Shown here: positions 23,401 to 34,710 of the stretch, one piece after another
How the letters are laid out: each line of letters opens with the position of its first letter
Numbering within the stretch: position 1 is the first letter of the stretch
Assembly (NCBI GenBank): GCA_004194705.1
Contig: SADC01000070.1
Span: forward strand, 496,001-560,000
DNA: 64,000 nt
From: Ditylenchus dipsaci
Taxonomy: Eukaryota; Nematoda; Chromadorea; Rhabditida; Anguinidae
Reading direction: 5' to 3'
Notes under the pieces: generated by a model
Databases searched by the model: none
Seen by the model: only the letters and a program-made list of their open reading frames with translations
What the model was told of the DNA's origin: nothing
Program-made: the position numbers and the translations under genes

Positions 23401-25345
23401 ATTTAACAAACATTTTTGGAGTAAAAAACTGTCCCCCGCCAATTCGAATTTCCGAAATGACGCTGCGTTCAAAAACCACGGTCTTTTAAAGGGCCATCGC
23501 CCTTGATGACAATGTCAATTTCGAGTTTTCGAATTCGCGGGGGACAGCCGAAAATGAGGAAAATATGTTTGCGAATTATTTATTTATTTGTGTCTAAAAT
23601 TTAAATTTCATGTGTAGATGAGGCGAACAAACAGTCAAACATCGAAAAAGTTTAAAAAAAATCAACAGGGGGACCAAGGCAAAATTTGACTCTGTATCCG
23701 GTCATTGTATCGGTTTGTATCCGGTCATAATGTGTATCCGGTCGTAGGTACACCGGAATTTTTAAGCAACGTTGAGCTCGACTATTGGATGGTCCTAAAT
23801 TTTGAACAAATTTAAATCGCAAACAAAAAATAATTCGAAATATATTTCGCAATAAAAGAGCTGTCCCCTGCGAATTCAAAAACTCGAAATAGCCATTGTC
23901 ATCAACGGCGATGGTCCTTTAATAAACCTTTAATAAACCCAATCCTCTGATACACCCACTCCCAAGAGGTCAAATTTTGGATTCCCCGCAGTAAATTTTG
24001 CTTCAGAAAATATGTTCAACTGGTTGAAATCACACCCCAGAGTGGTCAGAAGCCCCTGAAAGTTGGTTTTTTGGGGGTTTACTGAAAGGGGGTTGGTTAA
24101 TTTTTTTTGCGGAAAAGATCATCTTAATCTCATCTTAATCGATATGATCACATTAAATCAACAGGGCAAACCAAGTCGAATTATGGAGAAAATCAACACG
24201 GGGGACCAAATCCAAATTCGCTTAGGATCCTACATCAGAGCCGTGAATAGTAGAATAGTGGACTCCTGTTTCTATACAGTCGAACCTCGATGAGAGGCCT
24301 AGTTTAACTGTACAGTCAACTGTACAGCCACAGTTGATGGTCATGTGATATAAGCAATATGCTAACATATGCTCAAAAAATATGCAAATGCTCGAGCATA
24401 TGCTCGAAATCATTTTCACAACCCTAAAAATAACAGAACAGAACTTTCGAAAACTGCGGCTAATAAGTGAAGAATTTAGAATAATTGAAATACCGACAAA
24501 ATGACAAGGATTTTGCATTCCTGCAAGGCGCGCTAATTTGAAATAAGGTTTATTTTGAAAACGATTACAGCCAGAGATGAGCATTTTTCTTTTTTGTAAA
24601 TTGAAAAGGCAAAAAATTTGCCTTAAAAGGCAATTTTTTGTCCTTTCAGCAAATTGCCCAAAAAGGATCCCCCCATTCAAATCCCCCATTTTGAATTGAC
24701 AATTTCCCGATTTTTAGGGGTTGAAAAATAAAAGACCATGGTCTTTTATTAAAAAAAATACGGTAATCCTGCATTTTTATACAGCTTTTTTTGACGGATT
24801 TGTGTTCAGAATGGTCGATTTGATATAAAAAGCTGCTCTTCAAATTCAAAGACATAGTCGAATTTCAGATTAAAAAAAATCGAAAATTTTAATGTGAATT
24901 TTTTTGTCTTGGGTGAATTTCAGATCACAGTGGGTTCTCACTAGGGTTATGAAAATGCTCGAGCAGATTGATTTGGAGCACATGCTTGAGCATTTGCCTT
25001 TTTTCGAACATATTCGAGCATATGCTCGACATATTTTAATCGTTAACTGTGGCCGTACAGTTAGGTCTTGTCGGAATGCAGTAGTACTACTGAAGTCGCT
25101 TATTAGAGTACAAAAAGTTACATGAAAGAAATAATACTAAGAAAAAATGAGACGTCCCACACACGCGGCACAGGTAAAAGCCCAACTCGCACAAGGACTA
25201 ATTCACTGAACCCAACTAGCGCAAGATCTGACTCGCATAAAGCTCAACCTGTACATAAAGACCCTTCGTCTAAGTATTGTTTTTTTCTCAGCTTATGTTA
25301 TGACAGGCTTTTTTTATTATTATTTCAATTTAAAGGGGGGGGGGT
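23401..25345. other. Repeat debris without a recognised gene
   Basis: Contains pieces of the TGTCCCCCGCCAATTCGAA family flanking ATCGCCC boxes (23430-23540 and 23860-23920), a TATCCGGTCAT short tandem repeat (23690-23745), a probable pogo-like end at 24277, and inverted segments around ATGCTCGAGCA (24370-24415 and 24950-25030). No coding signal was recognised. Confidence 0.4.
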
Positions 25346-25692
25346 AAAAGCCATTTAGGTTTGAAAAAGTGGCTTCCGTGGCGCAGTGGGAAAGTGCTCG
25401 CGTTTTTGGCCAAAAATGGTTTTTTATGGTGTTGCAGGTTCAAACCCACGTAGTGGGACACTATTTTTTTTGGCTTTTTGGGCCAGTTTAGAGGTAATTT
25501 GGGTCGCTGATCCCGATTCTGGCGTCAAAAAGTCTAATTACCTTTAAACTGCCCAAAAAGCCAAAAAAAAATAGTGTGTCCCTACGTGGGTTTGAACCTG
25601 CAACACTGAAAAAACACCATTTTGGGCCAAAAAACACGAGCACTTACGCACTGCGCCATGGAAGCCACTTTTTCAAACCTAAATGGCTTTTA
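25346..25692. repeat. Palindrome with tRNA-like sequence in both arms
   Basis: Arms of about 150 bp start AAAAGCCATTTAGGTTTG. Each includes TGGCGCAGTGGGAAAGTG (box A) and GCAGGTTCAAACCCACG (box B) as in a tRNA gene with a long insert. As in the 19 kb palindrome the acceptor stem is not convincing. Confidence 0.7.
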
Positions 25693-25869
25693 GTTTGCAA
25701 ATGAGTGTGTAAATTAAAGTTACAAAAACGTCACTTCCAAATTAATACCGAATAGTTCTGGGATAGTTCTATTGAGGATTTCATCGAATTGGACATGGTT
25801 CAACGTTTTTTATATTTTAGACCTAACTTTATACCAACTTTTCATCTGTATGATAGCTCAAATAACCTC

Positions 25870-26220
25870 GAATAAACCTTGCAAACCTTTTTTGCAGCTG
25901 ATTTACGCCTTTTTGCAGCTGATTTACGTCTTTTTGCAACTATTTACGTTTTCTGCAGCTGATTTATTTTTCTGTCCAAGACCAACCAAATTTTGCCGTA
26001 TTTTGCAAGAATTCAAAATTTTCAGTCAGGAAATAACTTGGATTGGTCAGAACCCCACCCGGAATGGCCAGAAGCCCCTGAAAGTTCCTGACTAAAAAAT
26101 TTGAATTCTTGCAAAATATGGCAAAATTTGGTTGGTCTTGGACAGAAAAATAAATCAGCTGCAGAAAAACGTAAATCAGCTGCAAAAAGACGTGAATCAG
26201 CTGCATAAAAAGGTTTGCTC
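25870..26220. repeat. Foldback element with GCAGCTGATTTACG minisatellite arms
   Basis: The left arm has tandem TTTTTGCAGCTGATTTACG units and a GTCCAAGACCAACCAAATTT block; the right arm is the inverted counterpart. The central part contains the dispersed block also found at 919-1000. No clear target-site duplication was found. Confidence 0.6.
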
Positions 26221-26629
26221 CTTTCAAGGACCGTGAAACTTGATAAGCACAGCAATTTCGAAATTTTGAATTCGCGCGGGACCACCTTAATTTTGTCAAT
26301 AATCCAATGTGGGGAATGCAGTTAATTTTTTTTGTGTTGCTGTAGTTAATGGCTGCAATCTTGTTCGTGCACAATTGCCAAAAATGACTCGCAGATCTTT
26401 GAATGCTCTCTCGCTCGGCGTGTTGGATCCACTGTTTCAAAACACAGAACAGAATTTTGAAAACAGACACAGAATTTGTTACATCACAGAAAGAGAACAG
26501 AAAACAGAATTTTTCCAAAACAAAAACATAACAGAATTCGCCGCTATTCCATTGTACGACCACCCCCCAAAGCTATTCCAGTGTTTTTTAGCTGCTTTAC
26601 CATGCTTTTCAACTCGGCCATGGCAAAAA

Positions 26630-26890
26630 TAGACTCTATATGCATTTTATGATCAAGTGTACTTCTCGGAATCATGTCTAAGGTAAGTGCGTGCGCGCAT
26701 CTCTAACTCTCAAGCCCCACGCGCCACCTTCGGAGGCGCAGGGGGCTTAGGGGCTTGGAGTTGAGATGCGCACACCACATACCTTAGACACAAATCACTC
26801 GAAAGTGACTCTGGATGCATGAAAAAACATGCATACCAGAGTTATTTATGCGGTAGGCCCCAGTATTCAAAACTTTGTTCAACATCTTTA
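26630..26890 (+). repeat. Splice-donor hairpin repeat, copy 4 (complete)
   Basis: The full unit is GACTCTATATGCATTTTATG, ATGTCTAAGGTAAGTGCG, the long hairpin with apical GCGCC.../GGCGC pairing, TACCTTAGAC, the second hairpin, TTATTTATGCGG, GGTAGGCCCCAG and CAACATCTTTAA. The apical part differs from copy 1 but remains self-complementary. Confidence 0.7.
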
Positions 26891-27129
26891 ATTTTCCGGC
26901 CGAAACGGGTGTCCCCCTCTTCGGCCCGGACACGGACAAAATCTTCTCGCGCCAAAATCTTCTCGGGGACAAAATCTTCTCGGCCGAAATCTTCTCGGCC
27001 GAAATCCTCTCGGACAAAATCCTCTCGGCCAAAATCTTCTCAGGACAAAATCCACCACCCAAAATTCACCTCCCAAAACCTCAGAAATTTGAATTTTCAG
27101 TCTGAACAAACAAACCAAGTGGTCGTCCA

Positions 27130-27440
27130 CCTGGAGCAATTTTTTTTACTTTTTTGGGTTCCAAAACCTGTTTTCTGGATTGATTCTGGCATGCTGAAGG
27201 TGTTTTGATAGAGGTAAAATTCCGTTTTCTGAAGTAATTTTTGAGTTTTGGTAAAATCAATTATTTCCAAATACTCAAAAAATACCCGAGAAAACCTCAT
27301 TTTACTATTATCAAACCATCGTCAGCATGCCCGAGTTATTCCAGAAAACATGTTTTGGAACCCAAAAACGTAAAAAAGTTCGATCCAAATGGACGACCAC
27401 TTGGTTTAGTTGATACATGGATTACCCAGTAAACCTGAGA
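27130..27440. repeat. Hairpin repeat family copy
   Basis: Same family as 14231-14460: GGCATGCTGAAGGTGTTTTG at the left, TATCAAACCATCGTCAGCAT at the right, with TTCCAAAACCTGTTTTCTGG outside. Confidence 0.6.
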
Positions 27441-27892
27441 TTGTATCATAGAAAAAATTAAAATGATTCGACCTACAGGAACCCCAGTTCTCGAGTAGTT
27501 TCGTATCCCTTAGGGTATCCAGGTGTATGGAGATGGTAGTACTAAGATAGTGTCACTAAGGTGTTAGTACCAAGAGAGTGACGAGGTATCGGTACTCAGG
27601 TGGAATTTAAATGCACGCAAAAAAATTTCAAAATTTGAATTCAGCGAATTCAGTTCAAGTCCACCTTTTTGTCAAGTACCGTGCTATAGGCCAGCAAGGA
27701 GTACCATTATATTAGGACTCCACCACAATACTCACCACAATACTCTCAAATATTAGCAATTCAAATTCTTGCGAAAATTTTTCATTGAATTGCTAGCTTA
27801 CTAAAATGCCTAGCCATGAAAACTAGTCGGAATTTATATAAATTACGTAAACTGAACAAAGTGAATATTTATTGAACACCACAAAAACAAAA
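27441..27892. other. Non-coding 3' part of the MULE element
   Basis: No gene was seen. Short GTACTAAGATAGTG-type direct repeats occur at 27537-27600, and the sequence becomes AT-rich towards the end of the transposase gene. Confidence 0.4.
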
Positions 27893-30800
27893 CTATTGAT
27901 CCATGACAAAGTTATGAGCTAATCCCCGTAGATATTCGATTAAATTTTTTTCCAAACAATTGCACCAGAGCGAGAATTCTTTTGTCCGCTTCCAAGTAGA
28001 CTTTCCTTTTTTCGGAGCTGGCTGACCCATAATGCACTGTTCAAAGGAGTGATCACTGAGCTTTTGATCTTTTTTCATCTCGCCCAAGAAATGACCATGG
28101 TCGGATGATCAATGCCCAAAATAGTATGCAATCGACGATGAGCTGCTTCAGCGAAGTTGTTGGTTCTGTCTTGACCGGCGAGAGTTCTGTTATAGCACGA
28201 CCAAAGATGTACCGGAAATGGAGGCGGACGCATAAGTGTGCCTATAAGCATAAGCTCACACGTTAATATTGCAAAAAGAATGAGTGATAGACTTACCAAC
28301 ATAGTAGGACGAAAACCACATGATCACGGGCTCTAGACTTGGTTCTTCACGCAACAGATAGCTTTTAAGTTCTCGAAAGCACTCATAGATATTGATAAGA
28401 GGAACAAATGCGAGCGACATCAGCATTCTTGAAGTGAGTGCAAAATCAGTCGTCGGATCCCTGTACTTTTGCATCAATCCAGCGTTACCGAATTGCTTCT
28501 TGAAGTTTTTCAAGAGGTGGAAAGAGCAGCCAGCAATTTTGGAGTCTTCAGAGTTTGGAGCATCTAAACTGTTTACTGAGAAGTGAGAAGTTAACGAGTG
28601 GAATGTGTACCTGGATAAGCGTCTCTAAGGGCTCTAATTGCAGACTGTTCAAAGTCCACGTTGATCGAAGTTGGATTGAACCCTGGCATCAAAGCTTTAA
28701 CCATGCCAAATAACTTTTCGTAAGTAGCATTGTTCTTGTTTTCGATAAGAGCATAGAGTATTGGAAACACATACTTGCCACCTGCTGGATTGACGGCATT
28801 CTTCTCAGCCAAAATAGCATATACCTGTAAAAATTATTTCAAAGAGATAGAAGAACGAAAATCTTAGGAAGGTTCACTTGATTGAAAGGTGCTGGAGTAA
28901 TACTGAAGGTACCGTCAAGAAAAACGTTCGTAACTTGGTTACACCAGATTACTTTCACGGCCGAAAATTATCACCCTGCAAGCAGTAAGACACATTAACA
29001 AGAGACATCAAAATCCAAGTAAACAAGTTACCTGTCTGAGTCAACCATATGCTCACCTGAATCTGCCAAGAGGAACAACTCACGCTGACCGTCACCGTGA
29101 TACTTAAATTCTTCTGGAATGTGAACATCTTCGACAAGATTTGCTTGAAGTATTGGCAGCTGTTCTTTGACTCTTTCTCTCCGGATCTGTTTTCTTGCTG
29201 CGCTCTTGCTTAGATTTGCTGCCAACATCACTGAAGCACTCTGGAGCTCCTGTGTAAATATCTGAATCGGCATCTAAAGATAATTAGCTGAGTCGACTTC
29301 AAAGATTCACTTGGAGAAATAAAACAAACGTCTTGCGTGTCCTTGGCCCTTCTTTTCATATTTGACTTGATTTGCGCCACGGCCACTGCTGCTGGATTGA
29401 CTTCATGATTGTGTCCCGTAGGTTCCTTTAGATGACCCAATAGCTGAATAAACCGATTTGCGCCGACAAATGTATGAAGACGTGCTTTGCAACCACCATC
29501 CTTCATCTTGTTCTAGTCACAAATACAATACTGAACAGCGCCGTCTGGTTTGCTTAGGCAGTGCTAAGTAAAGAGAAACCCTTTGTGCTCAGCTTTGTCA
29601 TTCCTTTCTGTGATTTGACAAATGTGACCGGATTCTTTTTTGAAAATTCAGAAATCAAACTAATAGGAAACGTACAAAAAACAAAACTACCTGTAAAAGA
29701 AACACTGTGTATGTCACTGGCCTGATGAAATCGAAATGACCACTAACTTCATATTCTTCTTGCAACACATCTTCTTCGGAACTGCTATAGCCGCCCACGC
29801 CAGTGTTTTCATAACTAACACTGACGCCTAACACTAACCTAACGTTAGGCTAACGCTTAACCTTACACTAACACTAACATGTTAGTGTTAGTGTAAGGTT
29901 AGTTTAAAATGGCGGGTTAGTGTTAGTGTTAGGTTAGTTTCAAGTGTTAGTGTTAGGTCAGTGTTAGCCTAACACTAACATAGTTAGTCTCAAAACTAAC
30001 TGTTAGTTTAAAATCAAACTGTTAGTTTAATTCTAGTATTGATTGTGACATACTGCTTTACTAACATAAGGTTTCAGTTTATGGTTAGCTACTGTTTATC
30101 CACTGTTTCTTAAAAATGATTCGTATTTTGATTTAAGTTATAAAAATTGCCAGCTATGTTGTATTTTGACTTCTTACTGGTATTTTCTTGTTTGCTTGCA
30201 GAAATGTCTATCGAAGTGAGTCAGCTGTCTGTTCAAGAAACCCAAGAAGGCCTCAAAAAAGCGATTGCGAAAATCATATGGATAACTGATTTTGGTAAAA
30301 TCAATTATTAGCTAAAACTCGAAAAATACCCGAGAAAATGTTATTTTGCTACTGTCAAACCATCATCAGCATACCCGAATTAGTCCAGAAAATAGGTTTT
30401 GTAACCCGAACAACGTGAAAAATTTTTTTTGTTGTGCGCAATGTGAAGTGATCGCTTGACCAAAGTGCTGGTCATAGACGATTTTGAATTGGGAGCCTTC
30501 TGGAAAATAATTACGTTATTTTGATAGCTAAAATTAGTCAAAATCGTGACACAAAATACATAGGCACAATTTGAAATTGGCACAAACAGAAGAGGCACAA
30601 ATTGAAAAGGGCACAAACTGCAGGGGCACAAACCAAAAAGGCACAATTTGATTCGACACAATCTAAAATGGCATATCTCTCTCCTTCCCGAAAATTTGTG
30701 AGTGAGACTGAAAAAAGTCTTTGGATACACTGAAAGTGAGAGTGAGAGTCAAAAAAAACTCATTGGGTACACTGAAAGTCAGAGTGAGAGTGCAAGTGAG

Positions 30801-31063
30801 AGTGAAAGTAAGACTGAAAGGCAATTTTTCCTGTTGGGTACACACTGAGAGTGAGAGTGAAAGTGCGAGGCAGACTGAGAGTGAGAGTGAAAGGAAAATC
30901 CGCTCATTGGAAACAGGGCTTTAGTGTTAGTGTAGAGTTAGTTTAAAGTGTTAGTGTTAGAGTTAGGTTAGTGTTAGCCTAACACTAACATAGTTAGTGT
31001 TGGTTATGAAACACTGCCCACGCCTGCCAAAGTTCTTCGCATATCTTCTTCAGCTTCTATCAT
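27893..31063 (-). pseudogene. MULE-type transposase gene, first exon split by an insertion
   Basis: The first exon starts at 31063 (MIEAEEDMRRTLAG) and continues at 29800-29691 (YSSSEEDVLQEEYEV) once the 29801-31016 element and one copy of its target duplication are removed, keeping the frame. A FLYWCH-like zinc-finger region follows (about 29330-29640, with GGCKARLHTF and HNHEV) but has two in-frame TAG codons. Then come FLDGTFSITPAPFNQV and VYAILAEKNAVNP (MULE DDE start, 28600-28960), GFNPTSINVDFEQSAIRAL, GCSFHLLKNFKKQFG (28310-28575), AGQDRTNNFAEAAHRRLH (28075-28245) and a basic tail ending TAG at 27893. The domain order is that of MULE transposases. The split first exon and two stops make it inactive. 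Confidence 0.8.
29801..31016. mobile_element. hAT-like non-autonomous element inside the MULE gene
   Basis: Ends CAGTGTTTTCATAACTAACA and, reverse complemented, CAGTGTTTCATAACCAACAC. CCCACGC is duplicated on both sides (29794-29800 and 31017-31023). Arms consist of TAACACTAAC arrays. The interior has GAGTGAGAGTGAAAG short tandem repeats (30640-30900) and a piece of the hairpin repeat family (30300-30420). Confidence 0.7.
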
Positions 31064-31349
31064 TTTACTTCTGAAATAAGATAGTATATGCGCATGTGAA
31101 CAGTAAAACTAATACACTTAAAGAGAAAAACCTCTCTTTATTCAACAAAAAACCAAATGGATTAGCCACACCATAAGGAGAGACTATGATATCTTTAAAT
31201 TATGAATTCCTTTATCAATAAAATTTTTTACTGCAAGAGGATTGTGCCTGAGAAGGTTTTGGCCGAGAGGATTTTGGTCCGAGAGGATTATGGCCGAGAA
31301 GATTTTGTCCCGAGAAGATTTCGGTCCGAGAAGATTTTGTCACGTACCG

Positions 31350-31740
31350 CTTCGGGCCTGTGGCTACGAGCCACAGGCTCAGCCATCCAAAAATAAAACG
31401 ACAACCCTCGGGATCCACTCGGCTGACCGGCCTGATTCTGTTGTCAAAGAATACTGTTTTCTGTTCTGTTTCCGTGATCAAATAGTCAAGCAGTTTATGT
31501 TAATATTTAATTGATTGCTACATACAGCAGAAAGATTTTTACTCTGCTCTCTTAAACGCTTCAATCAACAGATACTCCCACTGACCGACCTCCCACAATC
31601 ACACAGTTGATACCTCGCCTACCACATACACTCTTTATTGAAACAAAAGCAGACAAAGCAATGACAACTTTACGCACTCTTCTCGAACAACAAGTTGCAA
31701 TAAACGATAAGTTGCGAATTCAACAGGCCCAGTTCAGTCC
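31350..31740. other. Non-coding stretch
   Basis: Contains a fragment (TGTTTTCTGTTCTGTTTCCG at 31459-31480) inverted relative to 26.45-26.53 kb, which flanks the other side of the MULE element, and a short frame from 31660 that is probably 3' non-coding sequence of the adjacent hAT fragment. Confidence 0.35.
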
Positions 31741-31751
31741 GATTTTTTCAA

Positions 31752-31850
31752 TTTCGTGTCGCCAAGCCGGCCAATGAGAAAACGCGTTCGATTGGTGCGC
31801 TCGTCGCAGGGACAGACAAAACCTCCAAGGCGAGTGTAGCGATTGATTAG
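31752..31850 (-). pseudogene. hAT transposase C-terminal fragment
   Basis: The frame reads LALEVLSVPATSAPIERVFS then LAGLATRN and a stop. This is the hATC dimerisation motif (PAT-S-x-P-x-ERVFS-x-AG). No upstream transposase exons were found next to it, so it is an isolated relic, different in sequence from the other three hAT copies in the window. Confidence 0.75.
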
Positions 31851-31859
31851 TATTCCTTG

Positions 31860-32172
31860 AAGCAAAAACAGTATCATTTAATAATTTTGCACTGCCAAAT
31901 CAAAGCTTACAGCATCTAGCAAGGCAGATCGATACTTGAGAACGACAGGAGTACACTTTATGGGGTTGTCCAAAAGTGGTTTTTTTAAGGGAAAGTATTT
32001 CATAAGCCCTGAGAACGATAGAAACGGCAAAAAAGAGTGTGGGAAGGCCATTTTTCGAAAAAAAAAATTTTTTCGAACCACAGGGGGGTATCATGGTTTT
32101 TTAGTCAAAATTTCAAAAATTTAAATTGGCGCCTTTTGAATTTAAAAGGGAATAAAGGCTGTATAGGGTAGG
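31860..32172. other. Non-coding stretch
   Basis: AT-rich with A and T runs (TTTTTTCGAAAAAAAAAA around 32050). No gene was recognised. Confidence 0.35.
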
Positions 32173-33291
32173 CACGGCCCTCAAAAACTGCATTCTAGTG
32201 CATTTAAAAATAAACAAAACGCCAAGATTTTTGAAAGTCTTTTTCAAAATTTATTGGTTTCTTTCTTTTTTTGCTTTTGCCGTGTAATTTTTTTTAGCAA
32301 AATATGAATTTTTCGAAACATAATTACACCATTTCAACCTTCTATGACACATAGCACACCATACACGAAGATGGTAAAGCGTCAAATTTCGCTATAAAAT
32401 AACTAAAGTGCAAAAAATATCAAAAAAGCGAGACTTCAAAACAAAAGCAAAAATTATCACCAATTCAAGCCAATAACAAATTCACATCAAAACATTTTAC
32501 TTCACATCATACACCGATTCCACAAATTATAGTTTTTCGTGTGAGCCTGCAGACCCACACAATTGGGAAATTGTGTAACGTACAGCGCTGGCACCACATA
32601 ATTAAAACAATCAGAAGACTTTATTCTCAAATCGTTAATACGAATCTAAAACTCAAATAGACCAAAGTTTTCTTTATTATAGATCTCTGCAACAAAACAA
32701 TGACAACAACCCATAGGCACATAATTAGAACTTGATGTCATCCAAATGGCGGGCTCCATCTTTGTCAATAATGATCACGCTGCAGTTATTCTGGCTGACC
32801 ATAGGGCGCTTCTTAATTTCCATTAAGTACTTGTTCAAAGCATTTAGTCCTTCGGACATATCTAGGACAGTGCAAATGTGAAAACAGTCTACAAAATTGT
32901 AAAATTACCATTTTTGTACAAGCTGTCCAAGATCACATAGCGGTAACTCACGGCCCTCAAAAACTGCATTCTAGTGCATTAGCGAAATTTGGCGCCAAAT
33001 CAAAATTTTGAAAAACCGCTGTTTTTTAGTTTATTTTATCCAGCACTTCTGGTTTTACTTTTTTCGCTGTACCTCATGTAAGTTTATTGTCAAAAAACTC
33101 ACCACATTCAGCGCTTTCGAACAAGCCATCACTTGCCCATAAAACATGCAAAATTTCGAAGCTATAATTGATTTCTGTGAAAATTTCAAAGAAATTTTTT
33201 TCATCTAGTTGACTCGATTGAGATTCTAGCACTATTTTATGTCGAGTTTTCCTGAAACGCAACTGGAGGCTCGATAGAGGAGTAAATTTGC

Positions 33292-33544
33292 GGAACTGCT
33301 TCACAATATGGTACCCCAATTTGCCTTGGTCCCCCCTGTTGTTTTTTGTTGAAAACTACCTTGGTCCCCCCTGTTGTTTTGAAGGTGATCATGGTCAAGG
33401 TGATCATGTTAACCGTAATCACCATGATCACCATAATCACAGTATCAATATAACTATAATGGACAGGGGAGACCAAGGTATTTTTCGAGAAAAAACAACA
33501 GGGGGACCAAGGCAATTTGGGGTACCATATTGTGAAGCAGCACC
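33292..33544. mobile_element. Merlin-like foldback element with 8-bp TSD and an empty-site copy
   Basis: Ends GGAACTGCTTCACAATATGG and GGTGCTGCTTCACAATATGG (reverse complement of the right side) are flanked by AAATTTGC at 33284-33291 and 33545-33552. The homologous Y arm of the outer element, near 36260, has the uninterrupted site with a single copy. TGCCTTGGTCCCCC blocks are shared with repeats at 21.78, 23.66 and 55.79 kb. Confidence 0.85.
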
Positions 33545-33829
33545 AAATTTGCTGCATTTTGGTACCAAAGACGTATACAAAAAATGCAAATTTTAGGTGT
33601 TTTATGCAAAAGTTAAATGGAAAACGCGAAACCCCTATTTTTACTCGGAAAAATGCCAGTTGTTTCACTCTTTTGGTCTGAGATTTCTGAAAAATGGCCT
33701 TTAAGGATTTTTTATAGTTTGTCGTGGGACTTTTTTTGTTGCGCTATCTTTTAATGCATGAAGCGCTAGAAAAAATGCGAATTTTTGAGTTTTTTATGCG
33801 AGACAAAGATTTATGTTTCAGGTCTAGCA

Positions 33830-34145
33830 ATGGTCAATACCCGAAAAATGCAAAAAGATGCTGAAGAGCAGCCGATATTCGGGAAATTTCAAGCTCTGGC
33901 ATGCAAGCGATGGTCTAAAAAGTCAAACATGAAGCAAATTGAAGTACAGAAGAGAAAAGCAGCAAGTGCAAAAGCAAGAGAAGTGTGGGAACTTCGTCAT
34001 CGTAAGCTGTTTCATATGGCTGTACCTGATATTTTGAAAGAGCTTTCGTTTTAGTGAAGCAAGCTGATAAGCAACAGCTGGAGGCTAAATTAAGAGAAGA
34101 ACTTTCAGCCAAGAGGCGGAATGCAGTCGCAGTAAGATGGAACAG
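33830..34145 (+). CDS. Element-specific first and second exons of the inner copy
   Basis: After an acceptor (TTATGTTTCAG) the first exon 33830-34001 (172 nt, phase 1) starts MVNTRKMQKDAEEQPIFG and is Lys/Ala/Arg-rich. Exon 34055-34145 joins in frame (LKQADKQQLEAKLREELSAK) and looks like a charged coiled coil. Using donor 34146 the frame continues into the RNA polymerase-like exon at 34264. No known function; possibly a nuclear, basic leader supplied by the element. Confidence 0.5.
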
Positions 34146-34263
34146 GTTAAGATCCAGAAAAGAAGAAAGCAGCCGATATTCGGGTAGTCTCATTTACTGA
34201 TCAATTAAGGCTGATTTTATTTCTACCGAAGAGAAGGAACAGCAGTTTACCCTCTCAGTTTAG

Positions 34264-34432
34264 ATGCATCGAAGAAGACCGTGACTGGCTCAGCATTTAC
34301 CACGAAATGCCCTACTTCAATCCTACGAATGCTAGTCCTTGGCTGCTGAGACTTGAGTTGGATCGCAAGCGAATGACGGACAAGAAGTTGAGCATGCAAT
34401 CACTCGACAAGGGATCAACAGGCAAGAAGTAG
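34264..34432 (+). pseudogene. RNA polymerase II largest-subunit exon fragment
   Basis: Reads [15 protein letters not shown] then [20 protein letters not shown], matching the RPB1 segment that follows the trigger-loop half (YYEMPD...ISPWLLRIELDRK-x-MTD-x-KL). Only about 45 residues are present, ending in TAG. It joins in phase to the element's own exons, so the captured piece may have been spliced into a chimeric transcript. It cannot act as a polymerase. Confidence 0.8.
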
Positions 34433-34524
34433 GCGCTTGGTCAATTAACTAAAGTCGGAACCGACTGCTTAGATCTGGTGGGTATTTTTGCAAGTGTAGT
34501 GTAGTAGCTTAATCTCTTTCTCAG

Positions 34525-34710
34525 GTTAACGATCTGTTCGACCGCTTGCTGGATGAATCCGCCCACCTGGTCAAGTATGGCGAGACTCGTACGCTTTCTT
34601 CTCGCGAAATCCAGACCTCCGTTCATCTCGTCATGCCTGGAGAGCTGGCCAAGCACGCTATCCTGGATGGAACCAAAACTATGTCCAAGTATAGTGATTC
34701 GTTAACTTGA
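34525..34710 (+). pseudogene. Histone H2B C-terminal half, captured
   Basis: After acceptor TTTCTCAG the frame reads VNDLFDRLLDESAHLVKYGE, SSREIQTSVHLVMPGELAK and HAILDGTKTMSKYSD to TGA. This is the H2B alpha-2, alpha-3 and alpha-C region (FVND-x-F-x-RI ... [21 protein letters not shown]). The N-terminal half is absent. The sequence is diverged but keeps the frame, suggesting capture as genomic exon sequence. The splice connection to the RPB1 piece upstream is not resolved. Confidence 0.85.

Larger units (their letters stand above)
26934..31341 (-). mobile_element. MULE-bearing element with minisatellite arms
   Basis: The left arm (26934-27060) repeats ACAAAATCTTCTCGGCCGA; the right arm (31245-31341) is its inverted counterpart (GAGAAGATTTTGTCC). 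They enclose a MULE-type transposase gene. No target-site duplication was found, so the true ends, and whether arms and gene form one element, are inferred. Confidence 0.5.

Noticed and set aside
25368..25470. A tRNA gene with an intron
   Set aside because: Box similarity only; ends do not close and the insert is far too long and T-rich.
29820..31010. Telomere-like or satellite array (TAACACTAAC)
   Set aside because: The units are irregular, inverted at both ends and bounded by CAGTG ends with a target duplication, so they are arms of a mobile element.
31660..31770. Start of a retrotransposon gag-like protein (MTTLRTLLEQQVAINDKL)
   Set aside because: The frame closes after about 35 codons and overlaps the opposite-strand hAT C terminus; no reverse transcriptase or LTR was seen.
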